A DNA stretch of 64,000 bases. It comes from an uncultured Acidimicrobiales bacterium (GTDB taxonomy: Bacteria; Actinomycetota; Acidimicrobiia; Acidimicrobiales; CATQHL01). A program made the translations under genes and the position numbers. The stretch spans positions 62,001-126,000 of the forward strand of contig CATQHL010000001.1 of assembly GCA_958295925.1 (NCBI GenBank), read 5' to 3'. How positions within the stretch are numbered: the first letter of the stretch is position 1; each line of letters opens with the position of its first letter. This document shows, piece after piece, positions 8,130 through 18,977 of the stretch. The notes beneath the pieces were generated by a model. That model made no database searches. It was given only the letters and a program-made list of their open reading frames with translations, and was not told the DNA's origin.

Positions 8130-9593
8130 CTAGCGCAGCGGCTGGTCAGTGGGGACAACCGGGGCCGGAAGCATCGTCCTGCCCTCAAGCCAGTAGTCAA
8201 GGGCAGCCGCGCAGGATCGCCCCTCAGCTATGGCCCAGACGATGAGGCTCTGGCCCCGCCCCATGTCCCCGCACACGAACACCCCCGGCACGTTTGTCAT
8301 CCAGCGGTTGTCGCGTGTGACGTTTCCCCTGGGGTCGAGATCCAGTCCCAGGCCGTCAACCAGTCCCTCCCGCTGCGGCCCCAGAAAGCCCAGGGCCAGC
8401 AGCACCAACCCTGCAGGATGATCCTCCTCGGTGCCGGGCACAGTGTCGAAACTCATGCGACCGTCATTGAAGTCCATCTTCACTTCCACGGTGCGCAAGG
8501 AGCGCACCGCGCCGGAGGCGTCGCCGACGAACTCTGTCGTTGATATTGAATAGAGCCTCTCCCCTCCCTCCTCGTGGGCCGAGGAGGTGCGCATCATGAG
8601 AGGCCAGGTCGGCCAGGGGGTGTTGTGGGAGCGCTCGTCGGGCGGGCGGGGCATGATCTCGAACTGCTTGACCGAGGCCGCCTCCTGGCGATGGACAGTG
8701 CCAAGGCAGTCGGCACCCGTGTCGCCGCCGCCGATGATGATCACGTCCTTGCCCGTAGCGGGGAACGGATGCTCCTGGAGGTCTCCCTCACATACACGGT
8801 TCGCCGGGGGGAGAAATTCCATTGCCTGGTAGATGCCGGTGAGATCCCTGCCAGGCACGGACAGGTCGCGCCAAGCCGTTGCGCCGCAGGCCAGCACCAA
8901 CGCGTTGTAGTCCTCGCGCAACGACTCCGCAGACAGGTCCACGCCCACATTCACGTCCGTCTCGAAGCGGGTGCCCTCCTCACGCATTTGAGAGATGCGA
9001 CGTTCAAGGAAGCGCTTCTCCATCTTGAATTCGGGAATGCCGTAGCGCAGCAGTCCGCCAAGCCGGTCGGCGCGCTCGAAGCAGGTGACATTGTGCCCCG
9101 CCCGCGTGAGCTGCTGCGCGGCGGCCAGCCCGGCGGGACCGGATCCCACTACGGCCACCCGCTTGCGCGTGCGGGCCTCGGCGTGCAGGGGACGAACCCA
9201 GCCCTCCTCCCATCCCCGGTCGGCTATCTCCACCTCGATCTGCTTGATGCTCACGGGGTCTTCGTTGATACCCAGCACGCAGGACGCCTCGCACGGGGCC
9301 GGGCAAAGCCTTCCGGTGAACTCGGGGAAGTTGTTGGTTGCGTGCAGCCGCTCGACGGCGAGCTCCCACTGGTCTCTGAACACCAGGTCGTTCCAGTCGG
9401 GGATGAGGTTTCCCAGAGGGCATCCGTTGTTGCAGAACGGGATGCCGCAGTCCATGCAGCGCGCGGCCTGGGTCTGGGTGGCTTCGGCGGGGAACTCCTC
9501 GTAGACCTCCCCCCAGTCGCGCAGGCGCACCGGCACTGGGCGACGTGAGGGCAGTTCCCGCTCATGGCGCATGAAGCCGTGTATGTCGCCCAT
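8130..9593 (-). CDS. gltD: glutamate synthase small subunit
   Basis: The small subunit (487 aa) passes electrons from NADPH to the large subunit, which makes glutamate from glutamine and 2-oxoglutarate. The N-terminus starts in the family way (MGDIHGFMRHERELPSRRP). It holds the Fe-S cysteines CMDCGIPFCNNGCPLGN (residues about 47-63) and CPAPCEASC (about 97-105). Two dinucleotide-binding folds follow: GSGPAGLAAAQQ for FAD (about 150) and IIGGGDTGADC for NADPH (about 288). It lies 8 nt downstream of gltB and is clearly co-transcribed with it. Confidence 0.96.
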   Translation of the reverse strand: MGDIHGFMRHERELPSRRPVPVRLRDWGEVYEEFPAEATQTQAARCMDCGIPFCNNGCPLGNLIPDWNDLVFRDQWELAVERLHATNNFPEFTGRLCPAPCEASCVLGINEDPVSIKQIEVEIADRGWEEGWVRPLHAEARTRKRVAVVGSGPAGLAAAQQLTRAGHNVTCFERADRLGGLLRYGIPEFKMEKRFLERRISQMREEGTRFETDVNVGVDLSAESLREDYNALVLACGATAWRDLSVPGRDLTGIYQAMEFLPPANRVCEGDLQEHPFPATGKDVIIIGGGDTGADCLGTVHRQEAASVKQFEIMPRPPDERSHNTPWPTWPLMMRTSSAHEEGGERLYSISTTEFVGDASGAVRSLRTVEVKMDFNDGRMSFDTVPGTEEDHPAGLVLLALGFLGPQREGLVDGLGLDLDPRGNVTRDNRWMTNVPGVFVCGDMGRGQSLIVWAIAEGRSCAAALDYWLEGRTMLPAPVVPTDQPLR

Positions 9594-9601
9594 CTCCGGT
9601 C

Positions 9602-12600
9602 TCAGTCGTGGGCTGCGGCCATCACCGCCGATTCGAGGTCGATTCCAGAGGCCCGGGCGCGTCCCGTGGCCTCCAGCACCCGCTTGTAGTCCTTTGGGAA
9701 GACCTTTGCAAAACGGCGCAGGCAGGAGTCGCGCTCGGCCAGCATGCGCATCGCCACGGCCGAGCCGGTCTCCTCGACGTGAAGCCCAAGCCGTTCAATC
9801 ACCCAGTCGAGGTCTTCAGGAGTCAGCGGGTCGATGTCGACCATCTCGGTGTTGACGCGCTGGGGGAATTTGCCGTCGTGGTCGTAGACGTAGGCAATCC
9901 CACCCGACATCCCCGCCCCGAAATTGCGGCCGGTCGGCCCCAGGATGAGGGCTCGACCCCCTGTCATGTACTCGCAGCCGTGATCGCCGATCCCTTCGAC
10001 CACCGCCACTGCCCCGGAGTTGCGCACGCAGAAGCGCTCACCCACCAACCCCCGCAGGAACACCTCCCCGCTAGTGGCGCCGTAGAGAATCACGTTTCCC
10101 GCTATCACGTTCCGCTCTGCGGTGAATGGGGCGCTTTCATGCGGCCGCAGCGCGATCCTCCCACCCGAGAGCCCCTTGCCCAGGTAGTCGTTGGCGTCCC
10201 CCCAGAGCCGCAGGGTGACACCCCGGGGCAGGAAAGCCCCGAAGCTGTTGCCGGCGGAGCCGTTGAATCGCACCGTAATGGTGTCGTCCGGCAGCCCTTC
10301 GGCACCCCAGCGCCTGGTGATCTCGTATCCGAGCATCGTGCCCACCGTGCGGTTCACGTTGCTTATGGGAAGCTGAATGCTCACTGGCAGCCGCCCGCTG
10401 AGGGCAGGCTCGGAGAGGCGGATGAGTTCGTTGTCGAGCGCCTTGTCCAGGCCGTGGTCCTGACTGGTGGTGCAGTGTCGTGCCGCTCCGGGCGGCAACT
10501 CGGTGCAATGGAGGATGGGGCTGAGATCCAGGCTCTCCGCCTTCCAGTGGTTCACCGCCCGGGCGGTGTTGAGCAGGTCGACCCTGCCCACCGCCTCGCT
10601 GATGCTGCGAAGCCCCAGGCTGGCCAGGATTTCCCGCACCTCCCAGGCCACGAACTCCATGAAGTTCACCACGAACTCCGGGCGTCCGGTGAACTTCTTC
10701 CGCAGTTCGGGATTCTGCGTGGCCACCCCCACAGGGCAGGTGTCGAGATGGCAGACGCGCATCATCACGCACCCCATCACCACCAGCGGGGCCGAGGCGA
10801 AGCCGAATTCCTCAGCGCCGAGGAGGGCCGCTATTACCACGTCCCGGCCGGTCTTGAGCTGCCCGTCCACCTGCACGACGATGCGATCGCGAAGATTGTT
10901 GAGCAGCAGCGTCTGCTGTGTCTCGGCCAGCCCGAGCTCCCAGGGCGTACCGGCGTGCTTGATGGAGGTGAGCGGCGATGCGCCCGTTCCGCCGTCGTGG
11001 CCGGAAATCAGCACCACGTCGGCGTGGGCCTTGGAGACGCCCGCGGCGACAGTCCCAACGCCCAGCTCAGAAACCAGCTTCACGTGGATGCGGGCGGCGG
11101 GGTTGGAGTTCTTGAGGTCGTGAATGAGTTGGGCAAGGTCTTCGATGGAGTAGATGTCGTGGTGCGGGGGCGGTGAGATGAGGCCCACGCCCGGTGTGGA
11201 GAAGCGCACCTCGGCGATCCAGGGCCAGACCTTGTGGCCGGGGAGCTGCCCACCCTCGCCGGGCTTTGCGCCCTGCGCCATCTTGATCTGGATGTCGTCA
11301 GCGGAGACGAGGTACTCGCTGGTCACCCCGAAGCGCCCGGAGGCGGCCTGTTTGATGGCGCTGCGGCGGCTGTCACCGTTGGGATCGGGGACATAGCGCC
11401 TTGGGTCTTCGCCACCCTCGCCGGTGTTGGACTTGCCGCCGATGCGATTCATGGCGATCGCCAGCGTCTCGTGCGCCTCGGCGGAGATTGAGCCGTAGGA
11501 CATCGCCCCTGTCGAGAATCGCCTGACGATCCCGCTGACGGGCTCCACCTCCTCAAGCGGAACAGGGGTGCGCTCCCCTGTCCGGAACTCGAAGAGCCCA
11601 CGCAGGGTCCCAAGATTCTGCGACTGCTCGTTCACAGCCTCGGAGTATTCCCGGAAGATGTCGAAGCGGCCCTGCTTGGTGGCGTGCTGGAGCTTGAAGA
11701 CCGTGTGCGGGTTGAACAGGTGGTACTCGCCTTCCCGCCTCCATTGGTACTCCCCGCCCGCAGGGAGCGTCCGGTGGGCGCGCTCCGAGCTGTTGTCGGG
11801 GTGGGCGATGCGGTGCCGCAGTCTGGTTTCGCGCGCAAGGTGGGAGTAGCCCACTCCACCCAGCCGGCTGATGGTGCCCGTGAAGCAGTCGACCACCAGG
11901 CTGTTGGAGAGCCCCACGGCCTCGAATATCTGCGCCCCCACATAGGAGCGCACCGTGGAGATGCCCATCTTTGAAAGCACCTTCAAGATGCCCTTGTCAC
12001 AGGCGGCGACGTATCGGCGGTGCGCCTCAGGGGCTTCGAGGGCGCCCAGCCCCTCCATGCGCCGCTCCGCCAGGTCGCTGATCGACTCCAGGGCCAGATA
12101 GGGGTTCACGGCGGTGGCGCCATAACCCAGCAGCAGGCACATGTGATGGACTTCCCTGGCATCCCCCGTCTCGACTATCAGGGCGGCCTGGGTGCGCTGC
12201 TTTTCCCGCACCAGGTGGTGATGCACCGCCCCTACCGCCAGAAGGGACGGGATGGGGGCCATCGACTCGTGGCTGAAACGGTCGGAGAGCACGATGAGGT
12301 TCCGCCCGGCCTCGATGGCTGCGCTGACGGCGTTGCGGATCTTCTCTATGGCGATGCGCAACCCCGGGCCGCCCTCAGCCACGGGGTAGAGGCAGCTGAT
12401 CACCGCCGTGGAAAAATGCCCGTCCACCCTGTCGATGTCGATAAGGCGGGCGAGTTCCCCGTTTGTGAGCACGGGGTGGTCGATGAATATCTGCCGGCAG
12501 GAGTCCGGCTGCGGATCAAGCAGGTTTCCCTCCGGCCCCAGCAGGCCGTACACGGAGGTGACTATCTCCTCGCGGATGGCGTCGAGAGGCGGGTTTGTGA

Positions 12601-14221
12601 CCTGGGCGAAGAGTTGCTGAAAGTAGTCGTAGAGGAGGCGCGGGCGCTTTGAGAGCACCGCCACGGGCGTGTCCGTGCCCATGGATCCCAGCGCCTCCTT
12701 GCCCTCGCGGGCCATCGGCGCCACCAGGATGCGCAACTCCTCGTGCGTGTAGCCGAAGGCCTGCTGGCGTACCAGCAGTGGTTGTTCCCCGCTCTCCCTG
12801 GTGGCGGCCAGCGGCCCCAGGTCTCGCAGTGCGACCTGGTTTTCCTTGAGCCAGCGTCCATAGGGCCGGGCGTTGGCCAGCGCCTCCTTGATCTCGGCGT
12901 CGCGCACGATGCGCCCCTCCCCGGTGTCGACCAGGAACATGCGCCCAGGCTGGAGGCGCCCCTTCTCCACCACCTTTGAGGGGTGGATGTCCAGTACGCC
13001 CACCTCAGAGGCCATCACCACCAGGTCGTCGTCGGTCACCCAGTAGCGGCTGGGGCGCAGGCCGTTGCGGTCAAGCACCGCGCCGATCACGGTGCCGTCG
13101 GTGAAGGCGATGGAGGCCGGCCCGTCCCAGGGCTCCATCAGGGAGGCGTGGTAGCGGTAGAACGCCCGCAGGCCCTCTGGCATGTGTTCGTGCCTCTCCC
13201 AGGGCTCGGGAATCATCGTGAGCACCGCCTCAGGCAGGGAGTACCCGCCGAGGCTGAGCAGCTCCAGGCACTCGTCGAAACGTGCGGTGTCGCTGGCACC
13301 GGGGGTGCAGATTGGGAATATCCCCCCCAGGCCGTCGGGAAAGTGCGGGCTGGCCATGAGCGCCTCACGGGCGCGCATCCAGTTCTGGTTTCCCTGAACG
13401 GTGTTGATCTCGCCGTTGTGGGCGATCATGCGGTAGGGGTGGGCCAGCGGCCAGGAGGGGAAGGTGTTCGTGGAGAAACGGCTGTGGATGAGCGCCAGGG
13501 CTGTCTCGATCCGCCCGTCGGCCAGGTCGGGGTAGAACCCCGCCAGCTGCGGCGCCACCAGCATCCCCTTGTAGACGAAGGTGCGGGACGAAAGGCTGGG
13601 GAAGTACATCCCCTCATGCGCCAGGCTCATCGACCCCATCAACTCGGAGGCGCCCTGCTGGTCTGGGTTGGACAGGGCGTTGCGGATACGGCGTCGGCAC
13701 ACATAGGCGCGGCGGTCGAGGTGGATGCCCGAGATGCCGTCGGCGGCGATGAAGATCTGGCGAAAGCGGGGCATGGTGCGAAGCGCCCCCTTCCCCAGCA
13801 TCGAGGGGTCTGTGGGCACCTCGCGCCAGCCGAGGAGCTGCAGCCCCTCTTCGGCGACTATCCGCTCGGCCGTCTCGCAGGCAGCCTCCGCCTGCCGGGC
13901 GTCGCCAGGGAGGAAGGCGATGCCAGTGGCATAAGACCCTGCGGGTGGAAGCGGAAAGTCCACCTCCTCACGGAAGAAGCGGTCGGGAACCTGAATGAGC
14001 ACGCCAGCGCCGTCCCCGCTGTTCACCTCGGCCCCCAAGGCCCCGCGGTGCTCCAGATTGTGGAGGGCGCGCAACCCCAAGTCCAGCATTCGGCGGCTCT
14101 TGCGGCCTTTGAGGTCAACCACAAACCCGACCCCGCAGGAGTCGTGCTCGAGCGAAGGGTGGTACAGCCCCGTGGGCGGGGGCAGATCGGGGTTTCGGTG
14201 TTCTGGGGGTTCTGTTTTCAT
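9602..14221 (-). CDS. gltB: glutamate synthase large subunit
   Basis: The large subunit (1539 aa from the ATG at 14221) has an N-terminal glutamine amidotransferase domain whose nucleophile is the cysteine in [11 protein letters not shown]; it follows a propeptide of about 28 residues that is normally removed. The central FMN-binding synthase domain follows, with the [3Fe-4S] cysteines in [20 protein letters not shown] (near residue 1150), then the C-terminal beta-helix domain ([17 protein letters not shown]-like). The open frame continues upstream to a TTG at 14296, but the ATG gives the usual N-terminus. The roughly 290 bp between this gene and trkH hold no gene that I can support. Confidence 0.95.
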   Translation of the reverse strand: MKTEPPEHRNPDLPPPTGLYHPSLEHDSCGVGFVVDLKGRKSRRMLDLGLRALHNLEHRGALGAEVNSGDGAGVLIQVPDRFFREEVDFPLPPAGSYATGIAFLPGDARQAEAACETAERIVAEEGLQLLGWREVPTDPSMLGKGALRTMPRFRQIFIAADGISGIHLDRRAYVCRRRIRNALSNPDQQGASELMGSMSLAHEGMYFPSLSSRTFVYKGMLVAPQLAGFYPDLADGRIETALALIHSRFSTNTFPSWPLAHPYRMIAHNGEINTVQGNQNWMRAREALMASPHFPDGLGGIFPICTPGASDTARFDECLELLSLGGYSLPEAVLTMIPEPWERHEHMPEGLRAFYRYHASLMEPWDGPASIAFTDGTVIGAVLDRNGLRPSRYWVTDDDLVVMASEVGVLDIHPSKVVEKGRLQPGRMFLVDTGEGRIVRDAEIKEALANARPYGRWLKENQVALRDLGPLAATRESGEQPLLVRQQAFGYTHEELRILVAPMAREGKEALGSMGTDTPVAVLSKRPRLLYDYFQQLFAQVTNPPLDAIREEIVTSVYGLLGPEGNLLDPQPDSCRQIFIDHPVLTNGELARLIDIDRVDGHFSTAVISCLYPVAEGGPGLRIAIEKIRNAVSAAIEAGRNLIVLSDRFSHESMAPIPSLLAVGAVHHHLVREKQRTQAALIVETGDAREVHHMCLLLGYGATAVNPYLALESISDLAERRMEGLGALEAPEAHRRYVAACDKGILKVLSKMGISTVRSYVGAQIFEAVGLSNSLVVDCFTGTISRLGGVGYSHLARETRLRHRIAHPDNSSERAHRTLPAGGEYQWRREGEYHLFNPHTVFKLQHATKQGRFDIFREYSEAVNEQSQNLGTLRGLFEFRTGERTPVPLEEVEPVSGIVRRFSTGAMSYGSISAEAHETLAIAMNRIGGKSNTGEGGEDPRRYVPDPNGDSRRSAIKQAASGRFGVTSEYLVSADDIQIKMAQGAKPGEGGQLPGHKVWPWIAEVRFSTPGVGLISPPPHHDIYSIEDLAQLIHDLKNSNPAARIHVKLVSELGVGTVAAGVSKAHADVVLISGHDGGTGASPLTSIKHAGTPWELGLAETQQTLLLNNLRDRIVVQVDGQLKTGRDVVIAALLGAEEFGFASAPLVVMGCVMMRVCHLDTCPVGVATQNPELRKKFTGRPEFVVNFMEFVAWEVREILASLGLRSISEAVGRVDLLNTARAVNHWKAESLDLSPILHCTELPPGAARHCTTSQDHGLDKALDNELIRLSEPALSGRLPVSIQLPISNVNRTVGTMLGYEITRRWGAEGLPDDTITVRFNGSAGNSFGAFLPRGVTLRLWGDANDYLGKGLSGGRIALRPHESAPFTAERNVIAGNVILYGATSGEVFLRGLVGERFCVRNSGAVAVVEGIGDHGCEYMTGGRALILGPTGRNFGAGMSGGIAYVYDHDGKFPQRVNTEMVDIDPLTPEDLDWVIERLGLHVEETGSAVAMRMLAERDSCLRRFAKVFPKDYKRVLEATGRARASGIDLESAVMAAAHD

Positions 14222-14513
14222 CAAGGGCTGAAGGTTGGCCTCCGAAGACGCCTGGACAGCGCAGATGTCACCGCCCAAAGCGCGAAAGCAGTTCAAAGAG
14301 TGCCGGCTTCGGAGGCAGCGGAGGGGTCATGCTACCCGGATTCACGCCTGTTGATAACCTCCGAGCCTGCCGGCCGGCCGATGCCGGGTCGCTGACGGGC
14401 CCCGGCGCCTGCCCGGGCGCAGGGCCGCCGGCCAGGGCGGTTCAGCGTTGCCGCCCAGGGTCGCCGAGAATGAAGTCCTCCGGGGAGTGGCGTGGGGCTG
14501 TGGCCAGGGGGGT

Positions 14514-16067
14514 TCAGCGCCGCCGCCGAAGCGGCTGGATGCCGCGGCGCACAATCATCGCAACGCCGAGGAATACGGCGGTGAGTTCCAGGCGGCCTGT
14601 GATCATCAGGCCACCCAGGACCATCCGCGCCGGCCGGCTGAACACGGTGAAATTGGAGGCCGGCCCGGCCTCGCCCAACGCCGGGCCCATGTTCGACATG
14701 GCGCTGAGAGCGCCGGAGGCCGCCGTGACCGGGTCAGTGCCCAGCGCGGAGACGATCAGCGTGCCCGCTCCGCAGGTGATGATGAAGAGCGTCACAAATG
14801 CCAGCACCCGCCCCACGATCCGCTCGGGGATGATTCGCCCCCCGAGTTTCACAGGGAGGACCGCCCGGCGTCTTATTGCAAGCTGCAGGGCGCGTGCGGT
14901 GTGGCCCATCACGATGTTGAAGCGGAACACCTTCATGCCGCCCGCTGTGGATCCCACCCCCCCGCCAATCAGCATCAGCAGGGCGAGGAGTATCTGCCCT
15001 GACGGCAACCATTGGGCGAAGTCGCCCAGGCCGCCCGGGCGGATGTTGGCGAATCCGCCGCTGGAAGCCAGGGTGACGGTGTTGAAGAAGCCGTCCCTGA
15101 GGGACAACCCGAAAGCGGACCCTCCCTTCAGCCAGAGAAGCAGCGTGGCCGCTGCGGTAACGACGGCGATGATCTTAAGGAACAGCATCTGGTCGAAAGC
15201 GCGGCGGTAGGCGCCGAAGTCGCCCGTGAAGGCGCGATAGTGCATGGCGAAGCTCATTGCGCAAACAATCAGACCCCCCGCTATGACGAGCTCGACCGCC
15301 AGGGAGTCGAAATGGCCGATTGAGTCGGAGTAGGGCGAGAAGCCCCCTGTGGAGGCGGTTGTAAGTGCATGGGCAGCAGCGTCGTAGAGGCCCACGCCCG
15401 GCACCAGGAACAGGGCCAGGCCGATCAGGAGGGTAAAGAGGACGTACAGCAGCCAGAGCCGCTTAGCGGTTCCGCTGATACGGGGGGCCAGACGGTCGGA
15501 ATCCGGGCCTGGGGCCTCAGCGTTCATCAGTTCCAGGCCACCCACTCCCAGCATCGGCAGGACGCTCACTGCCAGTACCACCATCCCCATCCCGCCGTAC
15601 CACTGGGTGATCTGCCGCCACATCAACAGGCCCCTGCCGTGGGCCTCGATGTCCCCCATCACCGTCGACCCCGTGCAGGTGAAGCCGGAAATGGACTCAA
15701 AGAGGGCGGAGTCCCAGTTCGACCAGCTGAACGCCCCGCTCAGCAGGTAGGGCAGCGCACCTATCACAGAGCACCCGAGCCAGGTCCAGACCACCGCCGG
15801 AAAGACCGCCGAGGGGCGGGGGTTTGACGGGAAGCGCGTCCCCAACACCAGCACCACCCCCAAGAAGAGCGCTATGAGCGCTGAGACCCCCAGGGACCAC
15901 TCCTCATGCGAGGTGCTCGATCCCCACTCCACCAGTGCGGCCGCCCCCATTCCCGGCACCAGGAAGACAAGCGAGAGGCCGAGTACACCCAAGGGGAGGT
16001 TGGAGGGTCGTCGGCCGCCGTTGTCCCCCTCGGCGTAGAAGGTGGGCAGCCGCCTTGCGAGGCTCAC
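14514..16067 (-). CDS. trkH: TrkH-type potassium uptake channel subunit (copy 1)
   Basis: This is a membrane K+ translocation subunit of the Trk/Ktr superfamily, 517 aa, with many hydrophobic helices. The four pore-loop repeats can be read: GFTCTGSTVM, TTASTGGFSPYS, TLASSGGFANI and SAMSNMGPALGE. Three carry the usual selectivity glycine. The GTG start is 28 nt after the end of the second trkH copy, in the same operon as trkA. The two TrkH copies differ strongly from each other, so they are old paralogues and not a recent duplication. Confidence 0.92.
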   Translation of the reverse strand: MSLARRLPTFYAEGDNGGRRPSNLPLGVLGLSLVFLVPGMGAAALVEWGSSTSHEEWSLGVSALIALFLGVVLVLGTRFPSNPRPSAVFPAVVWTWLGCSVIGALPYLLSGAFSWSNWDSALFESISGFTCTGSTVMGDIEAHGRGLLMWRQITQWYGGMGMVVLAVSVLPMLGVGGLELMNAEAPGPDSDRLAPRISGTAKRLWLLYVLFTLLIGLALFLVPGVGLYDAAAHALTTASTGGFSPYSDSIGHFDSLAVELVIAGGLIVCAMSFAMHYRAFTGDFGAYRRAFDQMLFLKIIAVVTAAATLLLWLKGGSAFGLSLRDGFFNTVTLASSGGFANIRPGGLGDFAQWLPSGQILLALLMLIGGGVGSTAGGMKVFRFNIVMGHTARALQLAIRRRAVLPVKLGGRIIPERIVGRVLAFVTLFIITCGAGTLIVSALGTDPVTAASGALSAMSNMGPALGEAGPASNFTVFSRPARMVLGGLMITGRLELTAVFLGVAMIVRRGIQPLRRRR

Positions 16068-16095
16068 GGCACGCGGCGAGCCCGCCGGTCGAGGC

Positions 16096-17640
16096 TCACA
16101 GTCGTCTTCCTCCCCGTTGCGGCAGGAATTTCCATTCGGGGTGCCTGTTGCCCAGACCTTCCAGGCCCGTCCTCCAGAGACGTGGCAGCAGCACCCATAG
16201 GGTGATCAGCACCGGGTAAAGCATCAGCCTGCCAAGGAACATCAGGCCCATCAGGACCCCCCGCTCCCCCCCGCCCAGGTGGTGGGCGTCGAATCCGGGG
16301 GCGAGATCCCCCATGGCGGGCCCCATCGTCGCCAGCGCGCTGATGGCGCCGGAGACGGAGCCGAGCAGGTCAGCCCCGGCCAACGCCAGCCCGAAGGCGC
16401 CCAGCAGCACTGCGATTCCCAGAAGCACCTGAAAGGCGTTTAAGAACGACAGCGACCCTTCAGAGACCGACTTGCGTCCCAGTTTGACCACGTGGACAGT
16501 GTTCGGGTGAAGCTGGATGACGAGTTCCCTGTAGGCGTACTGAAGCGCCGGGACCGCCCGGCTGAGCCGGAAGCCCCCGCCTGCCGAGCCCGACATCCCC
16601 CCTGTGGCGATCATCGCCAGCAGCAGGAACTGCAGGCCCCACGACCAGGATGCCCAGTCTGCGAGCCTTAAGCCTGTGCTGCTCATCGCCGAGGTGACGC
16701 TGAAGGCCGCATGACGCAGGCCGGTGACCCCGTCGGCGCCGCTCCAGCCCCAGACCACAAGGACAGCCACGAGCATCAGCACGAGGTACACCCTCAGCTC
16801 GAAGGAGTGCCAAAGCGCCCTGGCCCTGCCCCTGAGTGCCCACCAGACGGCCGTGATGCTCACCCCCGCCGCCGCCATCCCTGCAACAGCCGCCCACTCC
16901 ACCGAAGCCGAGCCGAAGTGGGAAAGGCCTGCAGCGTGGTTGGCGAAGCCGCCGGTGGAGGCGGTGGTGAATGCGTAGGTGACTGCGTCGAATGCGCCCA
17001 TCCCGGCGGCGGCGTAGAGCCCGCCGCAAAAAAGCGTGAGGGCGCAGTACGCCCCGAGCAGCTCGCGAAGACGAGACCCGCCCGCCAGCGCCCCGACGGG
17101 CTTGGCCCCCTCACGCGCCGAGGCGATGAAATTCATAGGCGTGTAGATGGGCAGGACGCAAATCAGCAGGACGAGGCTGGCGTAGCCGCCCATCCACTGG
17201 GTTGAGGCCCGCCAGAGGAGCAGTCCCCGCGGGAGGCTCTCGACGTCTTCAAAAGCGGTGAAGCCGGTGGCTGTGAAGCCAGCAACCGACTCAAACAGCG
17301 CGTCCTGAAACGATGATGTAGCGCCGGTTGCAAGGTAGGCGAGGGTGGATATCAGGATCATCGTGACCCAGGCTGAAACCACGGCCGCAAAGGCAGATCT
17401 GGCCGGCTGCAAGTCCGACTGTTGGGGAAAGCGCCGGGAGGCCGGTATTCCGGCCATCACACAAACCCCCCCGATGATCAGAAAGGCGACCGATGCGCCC
17501 CCTCCCAGGCTCGTGAAACCCGCCGCCAAGGCAAAAGCCCCGCATGTAAGCGCCGCCCAGGCTGATGCGGATACCGGGAGGGGGGGGCTTCGTCTTCTCC
17601 CTGCCTCCAAAGCCCCGGCGCCCTCAAGGGGCAGGCTCAC
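16096..17640 (-). CDS. trkH: TrkH-type potassium uptake channel subunit (copy 2)
   Basis: This second TrkH paralogue has 514 aa. Its pore motifs are GFTATGFTAF, TTASTGGFANHA, SAMSSTGLRLAD and SALATMGPAMGD. Its start codon (GTG, 17638-17640) overlaps the trkA stop by 4 nt (GTGA), so translation is probably coupled to the gating subunit TrkA. Having two channel subunits behind one trkA may mean a heteromeric channel or two channels sharing one regulator; the sequence does not decide. Confidence 0.92.
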   Translation of the reverse strand: MSLPLEGAGALEAGRRRSPPLPVSASAWAALTCGAFALAAGFTSLGGGASVAFLIIGGVCVMAGIPASRRFPQQSDLQPARSAFAAVVSAWVTMILISTLAYLATGATSSFQDALFESVAGFTATGFTAFEDVESLPRGLLLWRASTQWMGGYASLVLLICVLPIYTPMNFIASAREGAKPVGALAGGSRLRELLGAYCALTLFCGGLYAAAGMGAFDAVTYAFTTASTGGFANHAAGLSHFGSASVEWAAVAGMAAAGVSITAVWWALRGRARALWHSFELRVYLVLMLVAVLVVWGWSGADGVTGLRHAAFSVTSAMSSTGLRLADWASWSWGLQFLLLAMIATGGMSGSAGGGFRLSRAVPALQYAYRELVIQLHPNTVHVVKLGRKSVSEGSLSFLNAFQVLLGIAVLLGAFGLALAGADLLGSVSGAISALATMGPAMGDLAPGFDAHHLGGGERGVLMGLMFLGRLMLYPVLITLWVLLPRLWRTGLEGLGNRHPEWKFLPQRGGRRL

Positions 17641-18977
17641 TCGAACTTCTTGCGTATTGCGGAAACCGCCTTTGGCCTGGCAAGGATGACTAGGTGGTCA
17701 TCGGCCTGCAGGCGGGTGTTCGCCCTTCCGATCTCAGATCCCTCGCTGCGGACCACCGCTGCGATGAGCATGGTCTTGGGCAGGTGCAGCTCGCCGATCG
17801 TCCTGCCTTCCACCTTTCTGTTGGCTTTGAGCGTTATCTCCAGGACCTCAATGTCGGTGTCAAGGAACGTCGCCACCTGTTCCCCGCCGCGAATCTCGCG
17901 CAGAACGCCGTTTGCACAGGCAGTCCGGGGGGAGAGGGCGCCGTTGATGCCCAGTTGGCGCACCAGCGGCAGGAACTCCAGGCGATGCAGCAGGGCAACA
18001 GCCTCTTTCGCCCCCTTGGACTTGCCGAAGAGGCAGGCCAGGATGTTGTCCTCGTCGTTCCCGGTTAGCGCAACCACTGCGTCGTTGTCGGCTATCCCCT
18101 CCATTTCCAGAAGCTCTGCGTCGGTGATGTCGCCTTCAAGTATCAGCACGTTGTTCAGCCTCTCGGCGAGTTCCTTGGCGCGTTCGGGCTTGCGTTCAAC
18201 AAGGGTCACATCGATTCGCTCCCCCACGAGGCGGCGTGCCAGCATCTCCCCCGTGCGCCCTCCGCCGAGCAGCATCACGCGGCGGGTCCGCCTCTCCTTC
18301 AAGCCAAGGATGCGCTGCAGGTCGTCTGAGATCTCGCCCAGGCTCACGATGCGCACCATGTCGCCCTTTATCAGTTTCATGTCCTTGCGCGGGATGATGG
18401 TCTCGCCGTTGCGTGAGACCGAGCCGATGAGAAACTCCCAGTCCGGGCCGTAGGAGGCGTTGCTCTCGGAGAGGGTCTTGTTGACCAACTCTGAATTGTC
18501 ATTGAGGACTGTGCCTACCACCACCACCCTCCCGCCGGCCAGCAGATTCAGCTCCGTGGCGCCCGGGTAGCGCAACAGGTTGAAGATCTCCCAAGCGGTC
18601 TCCTCGTCGGGGTCTATCACCACGTCAGCGCCCAGGGCCTTCAGCAGATCACCGGCCGACTCTTCGCGCAGAGCCTGGGCCTCGATGCGGACGATGGTGT
18701 TGCGCACCCCCAACTGCTTTGCGAGGAAGCAGGTCACGAGGTTGGTCTCGTCGTCGGCCGTCACGGCTACGAGCAGGTCGGCCCTTCGCAGCTTGGCGCG
18801 CCTCATGGTCGCCGGGTGGCTGCCGCTGCCGGTGATGACAAGCACGCCCGAGTGGTCTTCGAGGTGCCGGGACTTCCGCGGGTCCAGCTCCACAACGGTG
18901 ACGTTGTGGCCCTCCTTGTCGAGACGGTCGGCCAGGAAGGTGCCCACCTCCCCTGCGCCCACGATCACTATTCTCAC
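17637..18977 (-). CDS. trkA: TrkA potassium uptake regulatory subunit
   Basis: TrkA is the cytoplasmic NAD(H)/nucleotide-binding ring that gates TrkH. The 446-aa protein has two RCK_N Rossmann domains, starting with VGAGEVGTFLADRL (residue 5 onward) and LLGGGRTGEMLARRL (about 228 onward). Each is followed by an RCK_C domain, as in full-length TrkA. The ID motif ELDPRKSRHLE after the first glycine loop supports NAD binding. The GTG start overlaps the stop of the folate cyclo-ligase gene (GTGA), and the stop overlaps trkH copy 2, so three genes are chained by overlaps. Confidence 0.95.
   Translation of the reverse strand: MRIVIVGAGEVGTFLADRLDKEGHNVTVVELDPRKSRHLEDHSGVLVITGSGSHPATMRRAKLRRADLLVAVTADDETNLVTCFLAKQLGVRNTIVRIEAQALREESAGDLLKALGADVVIDPDEETAWEIFNLLRYPGATELNLLAGGRVVVVGTVLNDNSELVNKTLSESNASYGPDWEFLIGSVSRNGETIIPRKDMKLIKGDMVRIVSLGEISDDLQRILGLKERRTRRVMLLGGGRTGEMLARRLVGERIDVTLVERKPERAKELAERLNNVLILEGDITDAELLEMEGIADNDAVVALTGNDEDNILACLFGKSKGAKEAVALLHRLEFLPLVRQLGINGALSPRTACANGVLREIRGGEQVATFLDTDIEVLEITLKANRKVEGRTIGELHLPKTMLIAAVVRSEGSEIGRANTRLQADDHLVILARPKAVSAIRKKFE

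Noticed and set aside
12983-14395. Open frame of 470 codons on the plus strand, and a similar one at 9608-11176
   Set aside because: Both mirror gltB on the opposite strand and read as Val/His/Arg-rich sequence without homology.
14222-14513. Small gene between gltB and trkH (for example 14342-14554 on the minus strand)
   Set aside because: It overlaps the trkH end, is Arg/Pro-rich and has no ribosome site or homology.
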